This document shows, one piece after another, positions 6,777 to 12,849 of a stretch of DNA of 14,261 bases (within the stretch, counting starts at the first letter, position 1; every line of letters begins with the position of its first letter). The position numbers were made by a program, and so were the translations under genes. Origin of the DNA: an uncultured Propionivibrio sp. (GTDB lineage: Bacteria > Pseudomonadota > Gammaproteobacteria > Burkholderiales > Rhodocyclaceae); NCBI GenBank assembly GCA_938040985.1, contig CALHZD010000012.1:1-14261 (forward strand), read 5' to 3'. The notes under the pieces were generated by a model that was given only the letters and a program-made list of their open reading frames with translations, did not search any database and was not told the DNA's origin.

Positions 6777-7763
6777 ATGCAAAATAAACCGGAATGCTAT
6801 GTGGCGCATAAGCAGTTCGAAGAAGTCTATAGCGGTGTGCCGACCTTTATGGGGCTGCCCAGAGTCCACGATAAGCGTGATCTCGGCAAATACGATGTGA
6901 TTTTTTCCGGAATTCCGTTTGAGGGAGTATGCACATGGGGCGGCCCGTCCGGTTGCGAACTGGCACCCAAAACGATCCGTAACGCTTCGATCCGCTATGG
7001 CGGTTATCTGCCGGAATTCGATGTGGACGTGTTCGATCATCTATCCGCGGCCGACTACGGCGACGTTGCCACGCAAAACGGCGATATCGAGGGAACGATG
7101 GCCAACATCGAGACGCGTGCGAAAGAATTGTGGGATGCGGGGGTTTTCCCGATTTCCTTCGGCGGCGACCATTCGGTGGCGTATCCGATCATGAAGGCGC
7201 TGGCGGAAAAACACGACGGAAAAATCGGCGTCATTCATCTCGACGCCCATCTGGACAACATGGATTCCTTTGGCGAATACAAGTACGCGCGTTGCTCGCC
7301 GCTGCGCCGGACATACGAACTTCCCGGCATCGATCCGAAAAATATCGTCCATGTCGGCATCCGCGGCCCGCGCAACAACCCGAAAGGCATGCAGGCGGCG
7401 CGCTCGGTCGGCGCGACGGTGATCAGCAGCTTCGAATGCAAGGCGCCCGGCGGCATCGAATCGGCTATCCAGCGTGCGCTCGACGTGGCCGGCAAGGGAA
7501 CGAAAGCGATCTATGTTACGCATTGCAGCGATGCGCTCGATGTGGCACATAACCCAGGCGGGCCGGCCGATCCGTGCGGGCTGTCGACGTATGAAATGGC
7601 CCGCTTCCTGCGCGGCGTCGCCAGCGCCGGCGTGCAGGGCTTCGATTTCGTGGAAATCTATCCGCCCACCGACCCCAACAATGTCTCCAGCCATGTGTGC
7701 GCCTGGATGTGTCTATACGTTCTGAGCGGCCTGGTCGATGCCAGAAAACGCCAGGCGCGCTAA
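6777..7763 (+). CDS. Divergent ureohydrolase (arginase/agmatinase superfamily) with altered metal site
   Basis: A 328-residue protein; ATG 6777 follows AAGGA by 8 nt. The fold is clear: G129-G-D-H132-S, D156-A-H158-L-D160-N-M-D, I-G-I-R-G-type strand ends, and the guanidinium-binding Glu in F-V-E293-I. Family members hydrolyse guanidino or amidino groups at a two-metal centre. By motif alignment with human arginase I, H132, D156, H158, D160 and D252 match H101, D124, H126, D128 and D234. The bridging D232 is replaced by C250 (T-H-C-S-D), and the catalytic H141 by R172 (Y-A-R-C-S). The loop after the third motif (N-P-G-G-P-A-D-P-C-G-L) is one residue shorter than the usual A-P-G-T-G-T-P. It has nine Cys in total, more than usual. 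It lies upstream of a transporter and probably shares its transcript. The substrate is not agmatine by default; call it a ureohydrolase of unknown specificity. Confidence 0.85.
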   Translation: MQNKPECYVAHKQFEEVYSGVPTFMGLPRVHDKRDLGKYDVIFSGIPFEGVCTWGGPSGCELAPKTIRNASIRYGGYLPEFDVDVFDHLSAADYGDVATQNGDIEGTMANIETRAKELWDAGVFPISFGGDHSVAYPIMKALAEKHDGKIGVIHLDAHLDNMDSFGEYKYARCSPLRRTYELPGIDPKNIVHVGIRGPRNNPKGMQAARSVGATVISSFECKAPGGIESAIQRALDVAGKGTKAIYVTHCSDALDVAHNPGGPADPCGLSTYEMARFLRGVASAGVQGFDFVEIYPPTDPNNVSSHVCAWMCLYVLSGLVDARKRQAR

Positions 7764-7817
7764 AACGAGGCCAATCCAATCCCTATTCAGCCCCGTCCAG
7801 CCCCTTTGGGAGTGCGT

Positions 7818-7925
7818 ATGCAATATTTTGATGCCATTACCTTGTTTCTGATTCTGGTGCCGATGCCTTGCGTGCTGCTGTGGTCAGCCTATGACCTGTG
7901 GCGCGATGGAAAGGACGAATCATGA
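7818..7925 (+). CDS. Small single-span membrane protein, probable symporter accessory peptide
   Basis: A 35-residue protein, M-Q-Y-F-D-A-I-T to D-G-K-D-E-S, with one hydrophobic span (about residues 6-24) and a charged C-terminal tail. GGGAG (7808-7812) lies 5 nt before the start. Its TGA (7923-7925) overlaps the symporter ATG (7922-7924) in an ATGA junction, the arrangement expected for translational coupling. It is too short for standard gene calling. Similar short proteins are found directly upstream of sodium:solute symporters and are named symporter small accessory proteins in some annotations (from memory). It probably binds the symporter in the inner membrane. The role is inferred from position, size and hydrophobicity. 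Confidence 0.72.
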   Translation: MQYFDAITLFLILVPMPCVLLWSAYDLWRDGKDES

Positions 7926-9454
7926 AATTCGATCCGATCTACATTACTTTTGTACTGTATCTGTGCGTGATGATGGCGATCGGCGTTGCCACGTACTTCC
8001 GCACCCAGTCCTACGGCGAATACATCATCGGCGGCCGTAGCCTGGGCAGTTGGGTGACGGCGATCTCGGCGCAGGCGGCCGATTTCAGCGGCTGGATCCT
8101 GATGGGCTTGCCCGGCGCGGCGTATGCGTCGGGGCTGGGCAAGTCCAGTTTGTACATCTGCATCTTCACCGCCATTTTTGCGATGATCAACTGGAAATAC
8201 GTCGCCCAGCGTATACGCGTCTACACCGAGCAGGCGAACAATTCGCTGACGATTTCCAGCTATCTGGAAAACCGCTTTCAGGATAACAGCCGGTTGCTGA
8301 AGCTGGTCACTTCCGCCTTCATCGTCTTTTTCTTCACCGGCTACGTGGCGGCTGGCTTCGTCAGCGGCGGCGTGTTGTTTGAATCGCTGTTCGGCATCGA
8401 CCGCATTACCGCCATCCTCATCGGCGCTGGGGTCATCGTCGGCTATACCTTTCTCGGCGGTTTCCTCGCCGTGACTTTTACCGAGCTGTTGCAGGGCTTC
8501 ATCATGTTTACGACGCTGATGCTCACGCCGATCCTGTGCATCATCTCCGTCGGCGGCATGGAGCCGGTGCTGGCCAAGATCGCTGCGATCAATCCCGACA
8601 TGCTGAGCGCGCTCAAAACGGTCGATTACAACCTCAAAGAAGGCGTGCTCTGGCAGACGACCGGCACGATCACCTGGATCACGGTGATTTCCGCCGTCGG
8701 CTGGGGGCTGGGCTACTTCGGCCAGCCGCACATCCTGATCCGCTTCATGTCGATCAAGAATCACCGCGAACTGGTCAAATCCCGGATGATTGCGCTGACC
8801 TTCGGCAATGTGCTGCCGCTCTACGGCACAATCATCGTTGGCCTGATCGGCGTGGCCGTCTACAACGGGCCGACGGCGCTTGCCAACCCGGAAACGGTGT
8901 TCATCACGATGGTCAAGGATTCATTCAACCCCTGGCTGGCCGGCTTCTTCCTCTCGGCGATCATGGCGGCGATCATGAGCACGCTGAGTTCGCAGCTGCT
9001 GGTGGCGGCCAGTTCCTTTGCCGAAGACCTCTACCGCAGCTTCTACAAGCCGCAGGCGACCGACAAGGAGCTGATGTTTGTCAGCCGCGCCATGGTGCTG
9101 CTCCTGGCCGTGATCGCCGTCTTCCTATCCTTCCGCGGCGGCAAAATCCTTGATCTCGTCGGCTACGCCTGGTCGGGCTTTGGCGCGGCGTTCGGGCCGG
9201 TTATCCTGTTCTCGCTGTTCTGGAAACGGATGACGCGCAATGCCGCTGTCGCCGGCGTTATCGCCGGCGGGCTGACGGTCGTGGTCTGGCCGTTTACCGG
9301 CTCGACGCTGTTCGACGTTATTCCGGGCTTTATCGTTGGTTCTATTGCCGTCTACGTCACAACCCTGCTCGACAAACCGGTGAGCCCGGCGGTAGCGGCG
9401 CTCTTCGAAAAGGTGCAGCAGGAAGTCGAAAAACGTCAGCACACCCACGCTTGA
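7922..9454 (+). CDS. PutP-like Na+/solute symporter (SSS family)
   Basis: A 510-residue membrane protein, close to PutP in length (about 502) and with the same 13-span pattern. ATG 7922 is preferred over in-frame GTG/ATG codons upstream because AAGGA (7911-7915) is 6 nt away and the start overlaps the stop of the small upstream gene. PutP hallmarks are visible: the G-G-R-S-L-G segment, A-D-F-S-G-W with the Asp and Ser of the Na+ site, a G-Y-F-G-Q-P-H-I-L segment in the middle, and M-S-T-L-S-S-Q-L-L carrying the second Ser/Thr pair of Na+ ligands. PutP itself takes up proline. Here the neighbour is a ureohydrolase, so the substrate may be a guanidino or amidino compound or another amino-acid-like molecule. 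No symbol is given because the substrate is uncertain. A strong terminator follows 33 bp downstream. Confidence 0.92.
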   Translation: MKFDPIYITFVLYLCVMMAIGVATYFRTQSYGEYIIGGRSLGSWVTAISAQAADFSGWILMGLPGAAYASGLGKSSLYICIFTAIFAMINWKYVAQRIRVYTEQANNSLTISSYLENRFQDNSRLLKLVTSAFIVFFFTGYVAAGFVSGGVLFESLFGIDRITAILIGAGVIVGYTFLGGFLAVTFTELLQGFIMFTTLMLTPILCIISVGGMEPVLAKIAAINPDMLSALKTVDYNLKEGVLWQTTGTITWITVISAVGWGLGYFGQPHILIRFMSIKNHRELVKSRMIALTFGNVLPLYGTIIVGLIGVAVYNGPTALANPETVFITMVKDSFNPWLAGFFLSAIMAAIMSTLSSQLLVAASSFAEDLYRSFYKPQATDKELMFVSRAMVLLLAVIAVFLSFRGGKILDLVGYAWSGFGAAFGPVILFSLFWKRMTRNAAVAGVIAGGLTVVVWPFTGSTLFDVIPGFIVGSIAVYVTTLLDKPVSPAVAALFEKVQQEVEKRQHTHA

Positions 9455-9487
9455 GTGTGGGAGGGGTGGACGCAAAGAATGTCACGC

Positions 9488-9519
9488 AACGGCGCTTTCT
9501 CTGGAAGCGCCGTTTTTTT
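9488..9519 (+). terminator. Strong rho-independent terminator of the ureohydrolase-symporter unit
   Basis: AACGGCGCTT (9488-9497) pairs with AAGCGCCGTT (9505-9514), and T-G and C-G pairs extend the stem into the loop. A seven-T run occupies 9513-9519. It begins 33 bp after the symporter stop. Confidence 0.92.
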
Positions 9520-9558
9520 GAGCGGCGATACGCCGGTAGACGAGGGCATGCGCGGAAC

Positions 9559-9713
9559 CCGCATGGATAAAGGCGCCCCGGGCGCCTCCTCGGAAACCCG
9601 CGTGAATAGGGCGTCTCCGGGCATGCCCGCTGAGATGCCCTGTTTACAAGGGGCTCAGAGCGCCTCTCCGGGGATGCCCGTGGATAAAGGGCTTCCGGGC
9701 ATCCCCGCTTGCC
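9559..9713. repeat. Four degenerate tandem repeats of about 39 nt
   Basis: Units at 9559-9597, 9598-9637, 9638-9676 and 9677-9713 (39, 40, 39 and 37 nt). Each starts with CC(C/G), has a purine/AT-rich core like GGATAAAGG (9565 and 9682 are closest; 9604 and 9645 are diverged), then a C/G palindromic part such as CTCCGGGCATGCCC. A partial unit may precede at about 9530-9558. Because the period is close to 13 codons, the plus frame through 9455-9781 shows a repeated peptide, but the terminator lies inside that frame, so coding is doubtful. The rest of 9520-9843 holds only the possible uxaC control region. Confidence 0.6.
9669..9707. repeat. Perfect 12-bp inverted repeat within the tandem repeats
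   Basis: CGGGGATGCCCG (9669-9680) and CGGGCATCCCCG (9696-9707) are exact reverse complements around a 15-nt loop. A related perfect palindrome, CGGGCATGCCCG, sits at 9618-9629, and GGCGCC-ccg-GGCGCC at 9572-9586. No U-tract follows any of them. Confidence 0.75.
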
Positions 9714-9771
9714 CCGCTGCCCGCGTCGCCCGCATCGCGCTGTCGGCCTATGGGAGCGGGTCGGGATTCGC

Positions 9772-9803
9772 TATAAAATGACCTACCCGGATTCCACAGA
9801 ATC
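9772..9803 (+). promoter_or_regulatory. Possible uxaC promoter -10 and operator-like inverted repeat
   Basis: A TATAAA at 9772-9777 could be a -10 box, though no good -35 is found at the right distance, so an activator may be needed. Just downstream, GATTC-caca-GAATC (9790-9803) is a perfect 5-bp dyad around the expected start of transcription, a suitable place for a repressor of hexuronate genes. Regulator identity is unknown. Confidence 0.35.
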
Positions 9804-9843
9804 TGCGCCCGTCGTATGTTGGCGATAAACCGGAGGTGTCTCG

Positions 9844-11271
9844 ATGAAACCCTTTATGAATGCCGATTTCCTGCTGCCCGACGCGAGCGCGCAGCGGCTG
9901 TACCACGAATACGCCGCGTCGATGCCGATCATCGACTATCACTGCCATCTGCCGCCGGCTGATATTGCCGGCGACGTCTGTTTCGAGAACATGGCGCAGG
10001 TCTGGCTGGGCGGCGATCATTACAAATGGCGAGCGATGCGCACGAACGGCATCGCCGAAGCCGACATTACCGGCCACGCGCCGGATTACCGGACTTTTCT
10101 AGCCTGGGCGCAGACCGTGCCGAAGCTGGTCGGCAACCCGCTTTACCACTGGACGCATCTGGAGCTGCAACGCTATTTTGATATTCACGAACCCCTGTCG
10201 GAAAAAACGGCGGCAAAAATCTGGGCCGAATGTAATGCCCGGCTCGCCACGCCCGGATTCGGCGCGCGCGCCCTGCTCAGACGGATGAATGTGCGCGCCG
10301 TCGGCACCACCGACGACCCGGCTGATACGCTGGAACACCACATCGCTTACGCCGCCGCGCGTCAACCCGGCGATCCCGTGATGGCGCCGAGTTTCCGTCC
10401 CGACAAGGCGCTGGCGGTCGATGATCCCGCCGCCTGGAATGCGTATTTGGAGCGCCTTGCCGCAGCAGCTGACCAGACGATCGACTCTTTCGCCGCGCTG
10501 GTCAGCGCGCTCGACAAACGCCATGCGGCCTTCCACGCGCTGGGCGCCCGCGCCTCCGACCATGCGCTGGTGACGCCGCTGGCAACATGGGCGAGCGCCG
10601 AAACGCTGGAAACTGTCTTTGCCCGCCTCAGGAAGGGCGAGCATCTCGCGCCGGAAGAGATTGACGCCTTCCGTACCGCGCTGCTGCTCGAAGTCGGGCG
10701 TATGGACGCCCGTCGCGGCTGGGCCATGCAGTTGCACATGGCCTGCATCCGCAACCTGAACACGCCGATGTTTGCCAGACTCGGCCCGGATACCGGATTC
10801 GACGCCGTGAACGATGCGCCGATCGCCGGTAATCTCGCACGTTTCATGGACGCCCTGCAAAGCGACGGCCTGCTACCCAAGACGATTCTCTACTCGCTCA
10901 ACCCGAATGACCTGGAAACGCTCGGCACCATCATGGGCTGCTTCCAGGAGGGGCCGGCGCCGGGCAAGATCCAGTGCGGCTCGGCCTGGTGGTTCAACGA
11001 CCATATCGAAGGCATGTGCCGGCAGATGATCAGCCTGGGCAATCTCGGCCTGCTTTCGCGTTTCATCGGCATGCTGACCGATTCGCGCAGCTTTCTGTCG
11101 TTCCCGCGTCACGAATATTTCCGCCGCATTCTGTGCGCGCTGGTCGGCGGTTGGATGGAGAATGGCGAAATTCCCGCCGATTTCGAAACGTTTGGCCGTA
11201 TGGTGCAAGACATCTGTTACCGTAATGCTAGAGATTACTTCGCCATTCCCGGCTTGGCGCAAAATGAATGA
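9844..11271 (+). CDS. uxaC: Glucuronate isomerase (uronate isomerase)
   Basis: A 475-residue protein, the normal length for UxaC (about 470). ATG 9844 follows GGAGGTG (9832-9838) by 5 nt. The start M-K-P-F-M-N-A-D-F-L-L and the metal motif D-Y-H-C-H-L (about residues 33-38) are typical, as are the long helical insertion and a D-x-R-S-F-L-S-F-P-R-H-E-Y-F-R-R segment near residue 415. It is an amidohydrolase-fold enzyme that converts D-glucuronate to D-fructuronate (and D-galacturonate to D-tagaturonate) in the cytoplasm. It is the first gene of uxaC-uxuB-gnd, with uxuB 68 bp downstream. An operator-like dyad lies upstream. No anomalies. Confidence 0.96.
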   Translation: MKPFMNADFLLPDASAQRLYHEYAASMPIIDYHCHLPPADIAGDVCFENMAQVWLGGDHYKWRAMRTNGIAEADITGHAPDYRTFLAWAQTVPKLVGNPLYHWTHLELQRYFDIHEPLSEKTAAKIWAECNARLATPGFGARALLRRMNVRAVGTTDDPADTLEHHIAYAAARQPGDPVMAPSFRPDKALAVDDPAAWNAYLERLAAAADQTIDSFAALVSALDKRHAAFHALGARASDHALVTPLATWASAETLETVFARLRKGEHLAPEEIDAFRTALLLEVGRMDARRGWAMQLHMACIRNLNTPMFARLGPDTGFDAVNDAPIAGNLARFMDALQSDGLLPKTILYSLNPNDLETLGTIMGCFQEGPAPGKIQCGSAWWFNDHIEGMCRQMISLGNLGLLSRFIGMLTDSRSFLSFPRHEYFRRILCALVGGWMENGEIPADFETFGRMVQDICYRNARDYFAIPGLAQNE

Positions 11272-11339
11272 TTGCGTAATGACCCGAATTCCATTGATCG
11301 ATTGACTCATTGACCGAAGAAAATCTGAAGGAGAAAACT

Positions 11340-12803
11340 ATGCGTCTGAATGAAGCGAATCTGAAAAATCTGCCGACGGGAATGCAACAGCCGACGTATG
11401 ACCGCAAGCAGGTTGCCAGCGCCATCGTGCATCTGGGCATCGGCGCATTTCATCGGGCGCATCAGGCGATGTTTACCGATGCTGTGCTCGCTTCCGGCGA
11501 TCTGGCCTGGGGCATTGTTGGCGCCGGCGTCATTGCTGACGATATGAAAAAGGCGCTGCTGCCGCAGGATTGCCTGTACACGCTGGCGGAAATGAGTGCG
11601 GACGGGGAAAAGATCAAAGTCATCGGCTCGATCATCGACGTGCTCGGCGGCCCGGAGGACGCCGACAAGCTGCTCGCCAGAATGAGCGACGCGGGGACGC
11701 GCATCGTCAGCCTCACCGTTACGGAAAAGGGATATTGCCTTGATGTGGCCACCGGAAAGCTGTTGCTGCAGGCGCCGGCGATTGCCGCCGACCTCAAATC
11801 GCCCGCAACGCCCAAGAGCATCCACGGCCTGATCGTGCAAGCGCTCAAGAACCGGCAGGCCGCTGGCATCCTGCCCTTTACCGTGCTCAGCTGCGACAAC
11901 CTGCCCAACAACGGCAAGCTGGCCAAGGCGGCCGTGCTGGCCTATGCCCGCGAGCTGGATCCGGCGTTCGCGCAATGGATCGAAGCCAACGTCCGCTTCC
12001 CCTGCACGATGGTCGACCGCATTACGCCGGCGACTACCGACGCCGACCGTGCGCATGTGAATGGTAAAACCGGACTGGAAGATGCCTGGCCGGTCGTCAC
12101 TGAGGAATTTGTCCAGTGGGTCATCGAGGATGAATTCACGATGGGGCGGCCGGATTGGGACAAGTTCGGCGCCGTGTTTTCGGATGAAATCGAACGCTGG
12201 GAGAACATGAAGCTGCGCTGCCTCAATGGCTCGCACTCGACGCTCTCCTATCTCGGCCAGTTGACCGGCCGTGAAACGGTGGCCGATGCGATGGGGCTGA
12301 AACTGATTACCGACGTGCTCGACCCGCTCTGGGTGGAAATCCGCGAAGTGCTGCAGGCGCCGAAAGGCGTCGATACCGCCGCCTATGTGGATAGCCTCAA
12401 GCGGCGTTTCCGCAACCCGGCGCTCAAGCACAAAACGGCGCAGATTGCTTCCGATGGCTCGCAAAAACTGCCGCAGCGCCTGCTCGCGCCGCTGCGCGAC
12501 CGAATCGCCAAAGGGCTGCCCTCGCCGGCGATCGCTACGGCCGTGGCCGCCTGGATGCATTTTGCCGTCAAGACCGCGCATACGCCGGGCGGCGCGCTGA
12601 ACGACCCGATGTCGGATGAAATCCTGGCGCAGGCGAGAAAACGCACGGCCGCGGCGGATATCGTGGACGACCTGCTGGCGCTGGAAAAGATTTTCGGCGC
12701 CGACCTGCCGGCCAATGCGGCGTTTCGCACCGAACTGATCGGCAAGTTCGTCGAACTGGCCCGCAATCCCGCAGTCGATACGGCCGCCCAGATTCAGGCA
12801 TGA
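11340..12803 (+). CDS. uxuB: D-mannonate oxidoreductase (fructuronate reductase)
   Basis: A 487-residue member of the long-chain mannitol dehydrogenase family, matching UxuB length (486). ATG 11340 is chosen over an in-frame ATG at 11310 because AAGGAG (11328-11333) lies 6 nt upstream and M-R-L-N-E-A-N-L is a normal N-terminus. A G-I-G-A-F-H-R-A-H dinucleotide-binding loop lies at residues 33-41. C-D-N-L-P-N-N-G and the F-P-C-T-M-V-D-R-I-T-P segment are also present. The catalytic polyol-dehydrogenase set is K291, N296 and H299, in K-x4-N-x2-H spacing. It reduces D-fructuronate to D-mannonate with NADH, directly after UxaC. Tagaturonate reductase (UxaB) belongs to the same family, but length and sequence fit UxuB better. 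Gnd follows by 46 bp. Confidence 0.92.
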   Translation: MRLNEANLKNLPTGMQQPTYDRKQVASAIVHLGIGAFHRAHQAMFTDAVLASGDLAWGIVGAGVIADDMKKALLPQDCLYTLAEMSADGEKIKVIGSIIDVLGGPEDADKLLARMSDAGTRIVSLTVTEKGYCLDVATGKLLLQAPAIAADLKSPATPKSIHGLIVQALKNRQAAGILPFTVLSCDNLPNNGKLAKAAVLAYARELDPAFAQWIEANVRFPCTMVDRITPATTDADRAHVNGKTGLEDAWPVVTEEFVQWVIEDEFTMGRPDWDKFGAVFSDEIERWENMKLRCLNGSHSTLSYLGQLTGRETVADAMGLKLITDVLDPLWVEIREVLQAPKGVDTAAYVDSLKRRFRNPALKHKTAQIASDGSQKLPQRLLAPLRDRIAKGLPSPAIATAVAAWMHFAVKTAHTPGGALNDPMSDEILAQARKRTAAADIVDDLLALEKIFGADLPANAAFRTELIGKFVELARNPAVDTAAQIQA

Positions 12804-12849
12804 AGACCGAAATCCCACCCCCTTTTACTTTGACGGAAGGACTCATTAC

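Noticed and set aside
6777..7763. Naming the ureohydrolase speB (agmatinase)
   Set aside because: The metal-bridging Asp and catalytic His of agmatinases are both replaced, so the specific name would overstate the evidence.
9559..9713. CRISPR array
   Set aside because: Units are degenerate and directly adjacent without unique spacers, and no cas gene is near.
9455..9781. 108-codon plus-strand frame with repeated Pro/Gly/Asp peptide units
   Set aside because: Its start contains the symporter terminator, no good ribosome-binding site precedes an internal start, and the peptide repeat is a direct result of the 39-nt DNA period.
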